The notes below the pieces were generated by a model, which saw only the letters and a list, made by a program, of their open reading frames with translations, made no database searches and was not told where the DNA came from. A stretch of DNA of 63,636 bases from the IMG/VR virus record IMGVR_UViG_3300027370_000004, positions 1 through 63,636 of that record, one strand, 5' to 3'. This document shows positions 7,079 through 13,958 of this stretch, in pieces; positions within the stretch are counted from its first letter, which is position 1, and every line of letters starts with the position of its first letter. This stretch comes from a virus. Made by a program: the position numbers and the translations under genes.

Positions 7079-7857
7079 CAGTCGCCCGCCTCCCGCATCT
7101 GTCTTCGTTTTTCCTCAACCGCACTCACCATCGGCGCTATACGCTTTTCTTTGGGATCGTTGTACCCCGCCCGTCGCATCCAACCCGGCCCAACTTTCTT
7201 CCCGGCAGCTACACACTTCCGATATTGACCAATAGCCCAATCCAGCGCAGCCTTACAGATTAATTTTTCTTGCCCCATGATCGCCTCGATCCCGGCCCGA
7301 GTATCTTTTAACTCGAATTCACTTGCTGGAATATTCACGTCTTCGTGACAGAGAAACATTCGCGCTGCCTCAATGGGGGTTAGATTTGAAAAAATCGGGG
7401 GAGTACTTTCCCCTCCTTTCCTCTCCAAGTCCACGTCCACATCCGGGGGCGTTCCCTCAGCGTGCGTTCGGCGAACATTCGGCGTTGCAACGGCTGGTGC
7501 CCGCCGTTTATCGGGCGTGCTTGGGACACTCCCAGAAGGTAAAGGGTGCTTGAATGTCGGTTGGTCTATCTTCTGGTGTTTCCAACCAGTTACCTGCCAA
7601 TACCGCACCCCCAAAACCTCGTATTCTTCCAATAATCCAGATGCAACCAACTCAGCGATCATGGACTTGATTTGGGTGTCGGTGAATTCATCGGCGGGGA
7701 AGACTTCCATTTTTAGGCGCTTCGTTGAGGCAGGGTGAACACCGGAATCATCACAAAATGACCACATGCCAATGAACACTAGGCGTGCGTTCGGCGAACA
7801 TTCGGCGATTTGCTCCGATGTCCAAAACTCCGGTTTTATGCAACGGATTCGTGCCAA
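7078..7857 (-). CDS. Replication initiator / helicase-loader-like protein (259 aa)
   Basis: Begins MARIRCIKPEFWTSEQIAEC, the characteristic start of phage replisome-organiser proteins, with a TTG codon at 7857 and AGGG upstream. Residues 1-95 fit a winged-helix domain (RLVFIGMWSFCDDSGVHPAS, IAELVASGLLEEYEVLGVRY). A Pro/Thr-rich linker (100-150) follows, then a helical domain containing WAIGQYRKCVAAGKKVGPGW that probably contacts helicase. Located directly upstream of dnaB. It may also contain the origin-binding function. Regulation may involve the hairpin at 7878-7913 in its leader. Confidence 0.85.
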   Translation of the reverse strand: MARIRCIKPEFWTSEQIAECSPNARLVFIGMWSFCDDSGVHPASTKRLKMEVFPADEFTDTQIKSMIAELVASGLLEEYEVLGVRYWQVTGWKHQKIDQPTFKHPLPSGSVPSTPDKRRAPAVATPNVRRTHAEGTPPDVDVDLERKGGESTPPIFSNLTPIEAARMFLCHEDVNIPASEFELKDTRAGIEAIMGQEKLICKAALDWAIGQYRKCVAAGKKVGPGWMRRAGYNDPKEKRIAPMVSAVEEKRRQMREAGD

Positions 7858-7877
7858 GATTTCGACCCTACTAAGCC

Positions 7878-7913
7878 CTCTCGCTGGCCGGGGTCGAATC
7901 GGCCAACAGAGAG
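7878..7913 (-). other. Hairpin in the leader of the initiator gene
   Basis: In minus-strand RNA, CTCTC-bulge-GTTGGCC pairs with GGCCAGC-GAGAG (one G-U pair, one bulged base) around a loop of about 11 nt. It lies about 20 nt upstream of the TTG start of the initiator. No T run follows, so it is not an intrinsic terminator. It might mask the ribosome site or mark an origin region. The rest of the gene-free stretch 7858-8108 shows nothing else to me. Confidence 0.4.
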
Positions 7914-8108
7914 AGCTTGAATTGGCTTGGGAGCCAACTGTCTTCTACCGCAATTCACTCGTTGGTTCAAGTACAAAATGCTGTGCAAAACTCAGTAGGC
8001 AGTGCATAACTTGGTTGCGCGCCGAAATCATCCTCGCCCCACCCTATAGACCCTCACCCCAGACTTAATTATCGCTCTACGGGCAAGGAAACCTAGCTGG
8101 CGTCGGGA

Positions 8109-8489
8109 TTACCGCCCTTCCTCATCTACTTCTCCGTCTCCCTTGCGAATAGCAGCCCTCAGTATGCTTCCTTGCCGTCCTTTGCGTTGCATCCAATCCG
8201 CGACTTTCTTCTTGTGGCATTCCACTGTCGCCATATCCTTGCGCGTTAAAAATATCCGCAGCAACATGAGTGCATCCTGTAAATCACGTGTATCTCGTTC
8301 GTCCGCAGTCCTTCCTGCGGAGTAAGCGGCCTGCCAAAGTTCCTGCATGCAACCGTGAATCCACGCCGGGTCAGTGGTCACCGGGGTATCGGTCGTGTCG
8401 GGATAGTGCATCGCCTGATTCGCGAACTTGCAGATCAATTCTTCCTGCTCCGGCGTCGTCTCTGGGATTGGATCGGGGCTAGGATTCAT
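8109..8489 (-). CDS. Unknown early protein (126 aa)
   Basis: Starts MNPSPDPIPETTPEQEELIC, overlapping the upstream stop (ATGA). The N-terminus is acidic and Pro-rich. The middle is helical (WIHGCMQELWQAAYSAGRTA, LQDALMLLRIFLTRKDMATV) and the end is basic then acidic (RAAIRKGDGEVDEEGR). No recognisable motif. First gene upstream of the initiator leader, so probably co-transcribed with replication genes. Confidence 0.75.
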   Translation of the reverse strand: MNPSPDPIPETTPEQEELICKFANQAMHYPDTTDTPVTTDPAWIHGCMQELWQAAYSAGRTADERDTRDLQDALMLLRIFLTRKDMATVECHKKKVADWMQRKGRQGSILRAAIRKGDGEVDEEGR

Positions 8490-8683
8490 ATCTGCCCTTT
8501 GAATCGCTCGGTCATTATCCGCAAGGCCACAGTGCTACACCAGATAGATAGCAGGCTGGTCAACTGATCGACCTCTGCGATCAGCCGCTTATCCGTGGCA
8601 TGTCGCCGCTTGAAGCGAGCCTCGGCCTCTAGGTACTTATCTCCGCACAATTTCTTTCCCGCTCTATTCTTTCTCTCTGCCAT
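8486..8683 (-). CDS. Small unknown protein (65 aa)
   Basis: The start MAERKNRAGKKLCGDKYLEA at 8683 has GGGAGG upstream and overlaps the previous stop (TAATG). The N-terminus is very basic and helical (ARFKRRHATDKRLIAEVDQL). The C-terminus is more hydrophobic (LTSLLSIWCSTVALRIMTER). An open extension to 8707 adds 8 residues without a ribosome site. Possibly a nucleic-acid binding peptide; unknown. Confidence 0.7.
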   Translation of the reverse strand: MAERKNRAGKKLCGDKYLEAEARFKRRHATDKRLIAEVDQLTSLLSIWCSTVALRIMTERFKGQI

Positions 8684-8769
8684 TAGAGCCTCCCCGCCAA
8701 TCCACACAACGCAATTCCCAGCATTACACCGAGAATCAGACTAAGGTACATCCAGAATGCTATGCCCAT
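8683..8769 (-). CDS. Single-span membrane peptide (28 aa)
   Basis: ATG at 8769 with AGGAGG upstream; its TAA overlaps the next ATG. MGIAFWMYLSLILGVMLGIA is one hydrophobic helix ending GLAGRL. Together with the next upstream gene it forms a pair of tiny inner-membrane proteins. Role unknown. Confidence 0.65.
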   Translation of the reverse strand: MGIAFWMYLSLILGVMLGIALCGLAGRL

Positions 8770-8770
8770 A

Positions 8771-8911
8771 TCACTTCCCCTCCTGCCCTCGGACGTTCTC
8801 CCGACACTCCTCATCGTGCAAATCGTCGCTTATCCAGCCAATCCCCAAGCCGAGAAGCAGGCCGCCAACGAATGCTAGTATCACCAAGAAATCAATTTGT
8901 CCCTGCGTCAT
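8771..8911 (-). CDS. Small single-span membrane protein (46 aa)
   Basis: ATG at 8911 with GAGGAGAAGG upstream, overlapping the TGA of the 391-residue gene. MTQGQIDFLVILAFVGGLLL is the membrane helix; the tail SDDLHDEECRENVRGQEGK is charged and probably cytoplasmic. No known family. Confidence 0.7.
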   Translation of the reverse strand: MTQGQIDFLVILAFVGGLLLGLGIGWISDDLHDEECRENVRGQEGK

Positions 8912-10083
8912 TCCTTCTCCTCCTTGGCTGGCGCGGATGCCGCTATTACATCCTCTGTGATCTTGTCGATATCGTGCGTGATGTGGGCGAAGTCGGCTGG
9001 TGCGGACGCCAGAGCCTCAGCCAATCCGCAGGTGCATAAGTACGGCCCCTTGTAGGTGCTGCATCCGTCCAAATGCGCTCCGTACTTTCGCAGCGCCGCT
9101 TCCCGCTGATCGGCCAACGCCTTTTGCTCGTCATATAGCTCTTGGCGCACCCAACTTGCTACGCCCTCTATCCGCTGTCCGAAGCACATATCTTTCCCGC
9201 ATTTGTCCAGTTCCTTGCGGGCCTCGGCAAGCTCTGCACACACGCCAACATGGGCTGAGCCTAATGTCTCCAATCGCGTGCGGGCCTCGGCAAGCTCCCG
9301 CTCCGCCTTCTCGACACACTTCAGCAAACGATCTACCGCAGATGTAGCGAGTCCCAAAGAGGCTTTCGGAGTTGGGCATGATTTTCCTTCAATCATCTCG
9401 TACAGTACTTCATGTCCGCGCCAGCCGATGCGGTCATGCTCTCGGAGCAACACTATTTCGCGTGGCTCCCCTGTGGCGCTGGGCGATGCGTGACGCACTC
9501 CGTTGACCGCCGCAACTATCAGGCTGGCGTCAAATTCTGAGTGGCACTGGCAGACCGGGCGTTCTCCGGCGTAGACGTTCGTTCTTACTTTCCTGCCCAC
9601 TCGCCAATCCTCGTCGCCATACACGGTGCTGAGCGATGCGGAGAGAGCCTGTCGCAACTTCTGCGCCGCACGTCGATACGTGTCCGCCTTGGCAGAATGC
9701 CAGTGCTGGTTTATTTCCAGCTCGGCAGTGTCTGCCCGCCTAGAATTTTCCTCTGCGCGTTCCTCAAAATACGCTGGCAGTTTTTCAAGGGCGCTCCGTT
9801 CTGCTGGCCGGGGAGCCGCCTCTTTTAGTATGTTTCCGATAAGTACTTCCCCATCCGTTATCGTGGCAGCACCATTTCTCAAAACGCCGACGTACAGCGT
9901 CCGCAACTGCAAGGCTATCGCGTGAATTATTCCCTCCGGCTGTCCCTTCCCTGATTCGTAAGGTTTCGGATTGACACAATCGAGTTTCTGTGCGTGGCCA
10001 TATCTTGTGCCAGTTGCGCTCGTATGGTAATCGCATTTCACCATCGGCTCAATCTCCGTCTGTCCATTCCCCTTCGTCTCCAT
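8908..10083 (-). CDS. Large unknown early protein with coiled coil (391 aa)
   Basis: Starts METKGNGQTEIEPMVKCDYH with GGAGG 6 nt upstream. Residues 50-150 are helical. Around 175-200 is a short module common in phage early proteins: RPVCQCHSEFDASLIVAAVN. A long heptad coiled coil follows at about 255-345 (KAERELAEARTRLETLGSAH, ELAEARKELDKCG, DEQKALADQREAALRKYG). The end carries HLDGCSTYKGPYLCTCGLAE, a Cys-rich hook, then an acidic tail. It looks like a mosaic of small domains, and the C-terminal modules may be metal-binding. Function unknown; similar mosaics resemble Ea22-type early phage proteins. Confidence 0.8.
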   Translation of the reverse strand: METKGNGQTEIEPMVKCDYHTSATGTRYGHAQKLDCVNPKPYESGKGQPEGIIHAIALQLRTLYVGVLRNGAATITDGEVLIGNILKEAAPRPAERSALEKLPAYFEERAEENSRRADTAELEINQHWHSAKADTYRRAAQKLRQALSASLSTVYGDEDWRVGRKVRTNVYAGERPVCQCHSEFDASLIVAAVNGVRHASPSATGEPREIVLLREHDRIGWRGHEVLYEMIEGKSCPTPKASLGLATSAVDRLLKCVEKAERELAEARTRLETLGSAHVGVCAELAEARKELDKCGKDMCFGQRIEGVASWVRQELYDEQKALADQREAALRKYGAHLDGCSTYKGPYLCTCGLAEALASAPADFAHITHDIDKITEDVIAASAPAKEEKE

Positions 10084-10222
10084 GCTGCCTCCGTCGTTCC
10101 TCGTAATACTCCTCGTCGCTGTCCACTCCTATTTGATGGGCATACTTCTCGAAGAACTCCCTGTTCGATAATGAGCCGAATATCCGCTGTCCCTTCCGCT
10201 GTCCCTTCCCTGATTCAGTCAT
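10049..10222 (-). CDS. Small basic-then-acidic protein (57 aa)
   Basis: The start MTESGKGQRKGQRIFGSLSN at 10222 has GAGGG upstream; a 5-codon longer start lacks one. A central helix (REFFEKYAHQIGVDSDEEYY) precedes an acidic tail (EGEWTDGD). It shares the GKGQR element with the next upstream gene and with residues 45-51 of the downstream gene. Overlaps the start of the 391-residue gene by 35 nt. Unknown. Confidence 0.6.
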   Translation of the reverse strand: MTESGKGQRKGQRIFGSLSNREFFEKYAHQIGVDSDEEYYEERRRQHGDEGEWTDGD

Positions 10223-10237
10223 CGAAATATCCCTCAC

Positions 10238-10474
10238 TCAATATCGTTGGTATCCGCCGCATTTCACGGCTCCGCTCTCAGCGGCCTGCTTACCGATGCG
10301 CTCAATATCATCAGCAGTCAGCACTCGCGCTTCAACCCAATCGCGGCATCGCTTGCCTTGGGGATGAGCGTCCGAAGTCTTGTGTGCCGTTTTGCAATAA
10401 CCCAGCTTGACATCCTGAGGCCATCCGCCATCAGTAGTTCGTTGTCCCTTCCCTGCCGCCCCGGTCTCAGTCAT
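10238..10474 (-). CDS. Small unknown protein (78 aa)
   Basis: The start MTETGAAGKGQRTTDGGWPQ at 10474 has AGGAG 9 nt upstream and overlaps the methyltransferase stop (ATGA). Cys residues are scattered (GYCKTAHK, GKRCRDWVEARV, VKCGGYQRY). The middle ADDIERIGKQAAESGA is helical. Begins with the same M-T-E-x-G..GKGQR pattern as its neighbour. Function unknown. Confidence 0.65.
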   Translation of the reverse strand: MTETGAAGKGQRTTDGGWPQDVKLGYCKTAHKTSDAHPQGKRCRDWVEARVLTADDIERIGKQAAESGAVKCGGYQRY

Positions 10475-11163
10475 CGCGTTGGCTCCTGTGAAAGTTTGAA
10501 TTGTTCTCCGATGTAGCGGCTGTATGCAGGCGGCACGGCTTGCGTTAATTCTTCCCACGTCATCCAGTCGATGCCCATATCCCTTGGTGCTCGATCAAGC
10601 GTGCCGCGCAAAGTGTCTTTATTGCCGCGTTTCTTTGCCCTGAAAGCTTCGCGTCCCCATGCGCCATAGTAAGCCCGTACTTCTCGACCTGCGTGATCGC
10701 AACTACTTGGCGCTGAGATCGGAAAGTTGGCCTCGAATTTTCTATGCCGCCGGACTCCAAGATCGAACATTGATCCGCACAAAACTACTGGGTTCAGAAG
10801 AGGCGCACCAACAACGTTCTCAATTACAAACGGAAGTCCAGTCATTCTCAGATGTTCGCGTACCGGGCCTATCAACTTCGGGTGATTCTTGCCGCTAACC
10901 TTTCCCTGATTCGTATACGCTTGGCAGGGAGGACTCGCCCAGATAAAATCGAACTCATAAACACAGTAACAAAATCCCAAATACCACACCGCATCCGCTT
11001 GCACGAACGTAAATGGGTAATGCGGCTGCGATTCAATGTCCACACCTACAATCTCAGCGTCGGGGAATGCTTGGTGCAGCCCCATCGCCGCGCCGCCAGC
11101 CTTGCAGAAGAGATCAAGCACCCGCATGCTTCTCCGTCCCGCTCTCTCCCGCTTGTCAGCCAT
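10471..11163 (-). CDS. C5-cytosine DNA methyltransferase (230 aa)
   Basis: Transfers a methyl group from SAM to cytosine, probably to shield phage DNA from host restriction. Motif I is LDLFCKAGGAAMGLHQAF (G of DLFCGAGG replaced by K). The catalytic loop ASPPCQAYTNQ has Cys80. ENVVGAP provides the ENV motif, and the QRRxR-like motif appears as VRRHRKFE. The target-recognition part is short and the protein ends PPAYSRYIGEQF, the SAM-closing motif. At 230 residues it is compact compared with bacterial Dcm but normal for phages. No cognate nuclease is nearby. The ATG at 11163 overlaps the upstream stop. Confidence 0.92.
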   Translation of the reverse strand: MADKRERAGRRSMRVLDLFCKAGGAAMGLHQAFPDAEIVGVDIESQPHYPFTFVQADAVWYLGFCYCVYEFDFIWASPPCQAYTNQGKVSGKNHPKLIGPVREHLRMTGLPFVIENVVGAPLLNPVVLCGSMFDLGVRRHRKFEANFPISAPSSCDHAGREVRAYYGAWGREAFRAKKRGNKDTLRGTLDRAPRDMGIDWMTWEELTQAVPPAYSRYIGEQFKLSQEPTR

Positions 11164-11375
11164 CACGCCCGCCCTCTTCTGCGCTGTTTCGGCGGGTCAA
11201 TACCGAGCACCCACGCCAGCGTTCGGGCTTGCGTTTCTAGCACCGTCTGAATAAGCGCCAGCGGGGCATTCGTCTCGATAATTGCGGGCGGATAGTGATA
11301 GCGCGGGTCGGCATCAACCTCGGCCATCCGGGCCTCGATTTCCGCTTGCGTCTTCATTGTTTTGTCAGCCATCAT
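11163..11375 (-). CDS. Small unknown protein (70 aa)
   Basis: Begins MMADKTMKTQAEIEARMAEV; either of two adjacent ATGs may be used. Helical N-terminus, then DPRYHYPPAIIETNAPLALI and a hydrophobic helix, ending in the basic QRRRGRA. The MADK start resembles that of the methyltransferase downstream. Overlaps both neighbours by a few bases. Unknown. Confidence 0.7.
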   Translation of the reverse strand: MMADKTMKTQAEIEARMAEVDADPRYHYPPAIIETNAPLALIQTVLETQARTLAWVLGIDPPKQRRRGRA

Positions 11376-11587
11376 GCCCCTCGCTTGTTAATGCCGTCGA
11401 TGCAGTGCCAAGGAATGAACTGAGTGCCATCGTCAGTCCACATGCCGGAATTCTGTACCGCGCGTTGAACATACTCGGCGGCTTGCGCTTCGTTTGCGAA
11501 CGTCATTGATAGCACGTCGCTATCGCCGCGGCGATAGAGAAACCAAATATCGAGCGTAACCTTCATCGGCGTCTTGTTCTCATCCAC
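11372..11587 (-). CDS. Small unknown protein (71 aa)
   Basis: GTG start at 11587 with GAGGAG about 8 nt upstream; an ATG seven codons later (MKVTLDIWFLYRRG) is the alternative. Compact alpha/beta pattern: strand VTLDIWFLYRR, helix ANEAQAAEYVQRAVQNSGMW, then TQFIPWHCIDGINKRGA. Found in the middle of a chain of overlapping tiny early genes. No family recognised. Confidence 0.7.
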   Translation of the reverse strand: MDENKTPMKVTLDIWFLYRRGDSDVLSMTFANEAQAAEYVQRAVQNSGMWTDDGTQFIPWHCIDGINKRGA

Positions 11588-11590
11588 GGT

Positions 11591-11797
11591 CTACTCTCCT
11601 CTCTGGGCCTTTAGCGCCATTTTCGCCAGATTTATGACGTACTCGACCTGATATCCGCGTAGCGCCTTCGCCCGCTTAACTCCCGGCGCTTCTAACAGCC
11701 ACAAACAACGCGCAAGAGCATCAACTAATTTCGCATGTGGTTCCTTCGGTACGGGAACTACCCCGCGCTCATAAACTTCGTAATCCTCATGGCTCAC
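11591..11797 (-). CDS. Small unknown protein (68 aa)
   Basis: Starts MSHEDYEVYERGVVPVPKEP. The rest is a helical hairpin (AKLVDALARCLWLLEAPGVK, VEYVINLAKMALKAQRGE). Three bases separate it from the next gene. No membrane segment of sufficient hydrophobicity. Unknown. Confidence 0.7.
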   Translation of the reverse strand: MSHEDYEVYERGVVPVPKEPHAKLVDALARCLWLLEAPGVKRAKALRGYQVEYVINLAKMALKAQRGE

Positions 11798-11821
11798 GAT
11801 TTTCTTCCTCGCTTCCCGGAG

Positions 11822-12049
11822 TCAGCCACGGTCAGCCTCCCCGCGTGCGATATTTTCCAATATGACTGAAATCCTCTGCTCGGGCGTTGGATGGAGGTTC
11901 TGTCGGAATCCGCACCATCGACACCAGCGTTGGTAGTTGCGGCCATCTTCGCTAGGAGGACTCAGCGGGCCGATTACTGGCGCATAGTGCCAATCGAAGC
12001 GATGCGCCAACTTCATTAGCGAGCGGTAGAGATATCCTCGAATGCTCAC
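11822..12049 (-). CDS. Small protein with a WCRWC motif (75 aa)
   Basis: GTG start at 12049 with GGGAGG 9 nt upstream. MSIRGYLYRSLMKLAHRFDW is basic and amphipathic. The centre has QRWCRWCGFRQNLHP, a CxxC pair. The end HPTPEQRISVILENIARGEA is helical. A single CxxC cannot bind zinc alone; dimerisation is possible. Unknown. Confidence 0.7.
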   Translation of the reverse strand: MSIRGYLYRSLMKLAHRFDWHYAPVIGPLSPPSEDGRNYQRWCRWCGFRQNLHPTPEQRISVILENIARGEADRG

Positions 12050-12240
12050 TTTGCTTCCTCCCTGTCATGCCAAGCATGAATACGTGCGGACGGGCCTTGA
12101 TATCCGGCTACAGAGGATTAGGCTGCTTAATTACCGAGCGCATTTTGACGCCCAGCCCCGTAGCTATTTCGGCAGATGCCTATAGCATTCCGCCCCTCCG
12201 CATCATTGCCCTCTTCGCGTCCTTCCGCGATGCCGCACGT

Positions 12241-12354
12241 TTACACTTTCCAGAATTTAAGGTCGCCCCACCACGCGTACCGCAAACCAGCCAGGAAGCC
12301 AATGGCTAATCCTGCCAAGCCGCCGATAAACGCCATCGCAAATTCTCTCAGCAT
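12241..12354 (-). CDS. Single-span membrane peptide (37 aa)
   Basis: ATG at 12354 with GGAGG 7 nt upstream. MLREFAMAFIGGLAGLAIGF is a Gly-rich membrane helix followed by LAGLRYAWWGDLKFWKV. The Trp-rich, basic end fits a membrane interface. The stretch 12050-12240 after it shows no credible gene. Confidence 0.65.
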   Translation of the reverse strand: MLREFAMAFIGGLAGLAIGFLAGLRYAWWGDLKFWKV

Positions 12355-12355
12355 G

Positions 12356-12592
12356 TCATTGCCTCCGCCAATCAAGGAGCCAAACTAGTCTTGGACTTCT
12401 AGCATCCGGACTGTTAGCAAGCCCGCCCTCAATTTCAATCGCCACGCGCCCCCTCTCGTTCCACGCCAAATAATCGAAGCGCCACTTACGTGCGGGATGG
12501 AACCAGTGCTCCGGTATCCACGAAAACCCCAGTTCTTCCAAGTGTTTGGTCAGGAGGATGCCCGCTTCGTTCTTTACTAAGCCTTTCGCCAC
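12356..12592 (-). CDS. Truncated VRR-NUC / PD-(D/E)xK-like nuclease (78 aa)
   Basis: The GTG at 12592 lies just before the upstream gene's stop region. MAKGLVKNEAGILLTKHLEE leads to FHPARKWRFDYLAWNERGRV and AIEIEGG. The R-W-R-F-D...A-I-E-I-E-G-G pattern is the core of small phage VRR-NUC nucleases (Asp then ExE). Full-length relatives continue with a Gly-Arg-His loop and a Lys-containing helix; here the frame instead ends SPDARSPRLVWLLDWRRQ. It is therefore probably C-terminally truncated and inactive, or the missing part was replaced. The ancestral role would be Holliday-junction or flap processing. Confidence 0.65.
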   Translation of the reverse strand: MAKGLVKNEAGILLTKHLEELGFSWIPEHWFHPARKWRFDYLAWNERGRVAIEIEGGLANSPDARSPRLVWLLDWRRQ

Positions 12593-12596
12593 TGGT

Positions 12597-12926
12597 TTAC
12601 TCTTTCTCCCAGAGTCTATGCAGATCGTTGATTTCGTCCGCGCCCTCGGTAATAGAAAAAGCCAGCATTCGCTCGATATCCAGCACGAATACGCGACCGA
12701 CAGTCCGCGCCTCTTTCGCATTGTGCGAACGCACTGCACGCATGTTTTCGAGGTCTTGATACGCAGCAAGGTATCTTTCCTTGTGCCGCTTCGATGCTTG
12801 GACCCCCGCCCACGTCTGGACCCAAGTACACCAGAAAATCTTCCCTTGGTGCATCTCTACCACAAGCCAGTTCCCTCGCGGGCTGCGCCGTGTGGCCTTT
12901 TTGGTGCTTACTAAGCCTTCGCTCAC
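12597..12926 (-). CDS. Unknown early protein (109 aa)
   Basis: GTG at 12926 with AGGAG 9 nt upstream. Starts MSEGLVSTKKATRRSPRGNW, then a beta-rich Trp segment (VVEMHQGKIFWCTWVQTWAG) and a basic helix (ASKRHKERYLAAYQDLENMR), ending DEINDLHRLWEKE. The first codons resemble those of the next gene (GLV after a GGCTTAGTAA). Could be nucleic-acid binding; no family recognised. Confidence 0.7.
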   Translation of the reverse strand: MSEGLVSTKKATRRSPRGNWLVVEMHQGKIFWCTWVQTWAGVQASKRHKERYLAAYQDLENMRAVRSHNAKEARTVGRVFVLDIERMLAFSITEGADEINDLHRLWEKE

Positions 12927-12980
12927 AAACTCAGTCTCCTGCTTCTATTTGATGACGGCACACGTGAGCCGTTTCGAGCC

Positions 12981-13145
12981 TTACAGGAATTCTTCGCCTT
13001 CCGGAAGTTTTTCTACCTGCGTCCACGCGAGAAGGCTTTGGGGCATGATGCCCATAAACTTCTCGAATCGGTCATTGGCGGCTTGGAAATCTTCCGCTTC
13101 GATATACAACGTGTCGCCTTCTGCTTCAACTTTCCAAATTTGCAT
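12981..13145 (-). CDS. Small unknown protein (54 aa)
   Basis: ATG at 13145 directly after GGAGGGGGGT. MQIWKVEAEGDTLYIEAEDF forms two short strands, then AANDRFEKFMGIMPQSLLAW is helical, ending EKLPEGEEFL. A compact acidic alpha/beta protein. Its leader shares GTGAATCTCAACCG with the leader of the 59-residue gene at 13584. Unknown. Confidence 0.7.
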   Translation of the reverse strand: MQIWKVEAEGDTLYIEAEDFQAANDRFEKFMGIMPQSLLAWTQVEKLPEGEEFL

Positions 13146-13189
13146 ACCCCCCTCCTCGGTTGAGATTCACCCGCGCCCCCAACGTGCCC

Positions 13190-13366
13190 CTACAGGAATC
13201 TACGCCGATCATCCGCGGAAACTTCGATTCCGGCCCGTTCCAGCAATTCGTAAATTAGGCTAAGTGCGATATTGCACGCGGCCCCTTCGCAATGTTCGCG
13301 GTGTTGGTCCGCAAGTCGTAGTGCGTTATCGAGAAGTAATTTTTCCTTGGCTATCATCAACGGCAT
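13190..13366 (-). CDS. Small helical protein (58 aa)
   Basis: ATG at 13366 with AAAAGGAAAA upstream. MPLMIAKEKLLLDNALRLAD and CNIALSLIYELLERAGIEVS form two helices; a His/Cys cluster (QHREHCEGAAC) lies between them. Ends DDRRRFL. No family recognised; a helical hairpin with possible metal site. Confidence 0.7.
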   Translation of the reverse strand: MPLMIAKEKLLLDNALRLADQHREHCEGAACNIALSLIYELLERAGIEVSADDRRRFL

Positions 13367-13404
13367 AATTTTTCCTTTTCCCTTCCCTCGGTTCCCCCTG
13401 AGAC

Positions 13405-13584
13405 TTACTCGGATTCAAGTGACTCTTTGCACGCGCGGAGATTCGGAAAAAGTTCACCGCCAAAGTTCTGACCCTTAGGCCAGTAGCGCCAAACGCCCCG
13501 CTCACTACGAATATCGCCCGTCCGTTTTCCATCCACGTAGACCGGAATCCCAGTTAGCGTGTTCAGCCCGTATTCGATCCCCAT
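13405..13584 (-). CDS. Small beta-rich protein (59 aa)
   Basis: The start MGIEYGLNTLTGIPVYVDGK at 13584 follows GAGAGGGAAGG; a 9-codon extension is open but unsupported. Strands with DG/SERG turns (KRTGDIRSERGVWRYWPKGQ), then NFGGELFPNLRACKESLESE. Small early protein of unknown role in a series of independently ribosome-bound cassettes. Confidence 0.7.
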   Translation of the reverse strand: MGIEYGLNTLTGIPVYVDGKRTGDIRSERGVWRYWPKGQNFGGELFPNLRACKESLESE

Positions 13585-13640
13585 AACCTTCCCTCTCCGG
13601 TTGAGATTCACTGCCCGTCTACCGCTGTCACTCGGACGGG

Positions 13641-13913
13641 CTACAGTTGCACAGCAGCGTGATTGGCTTCGTATCTGCGTCGAATAGGCCGCTCACGTTG
13701 TTCTTCCTCGATAAACGGGAGCAAGCCCTTCGCCATGTCATAGCGCCCGAACCAGCAATTAGCCGAAGTTGCTCGACTGCAAGCCTTTGAAAGAACGGCC
13801 AGTTCGTCATCTGTCAGAGCCTTCATTTCTTCGATTATGCCTTCTGCGAGACGATCCAAAACCGCACTACCTGCACCACGCTCCGAAGCTGCTTTAGAAA
13901 ACCATGCGCTCAT
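13641..13913 (-). CDS. Unknown helical early protein (90 aa)
   Basis: The start MSAWFSKAASERGAGSAVLD at 13913 has GGAGG 6 nt upstream. Helical throughout: LAEGIIEEMKALTDDELAVL, ATSANCWFGRYDMAKGLLPF, and a very basic EEEQRERPIRRRYEANHAAV. The TDDEL pattern suggests a short interaction helix. No recognised family. Confidence 0.7.
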   Translation of the reverse strand: MSAWFSKAASERGAGSAVLDRLAEGIIEEMKALTDDELAVLSKACSRATSANCWFGRYDMAKGLLPFIEEEQRERPIRRRYEANHAAVQL

Positions 13914-13958
13914 TATGTCCTCCGTTGAATCTCCGGTCACTGCCCGTCTACCGCACCC

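Noticed and set aside
7880-7912. tRNA-like T-loop (GGTCGAATC) on the plus strand
   Set aside because: No matching acceptor, D or anticodon arms around it; the bases are explained by a simple hairpin in the initiator leader.
12030-12140. Minus-strand frame MRSVIKQPNPL-TAG-PDIKARPHVFMLGMTG, suggesting read-through or reassigned amber codon
   Set aside because: No ribosome site, and several clear genes (for example the large terminase) end at TAG, so no recoding; probably chance or decayed DNA.
12781-13263. 160-codon plus-strand frame
   Set aside because: It is antisense to three small minus-strand genes with good ribosome sites, and has no start signal of its own.
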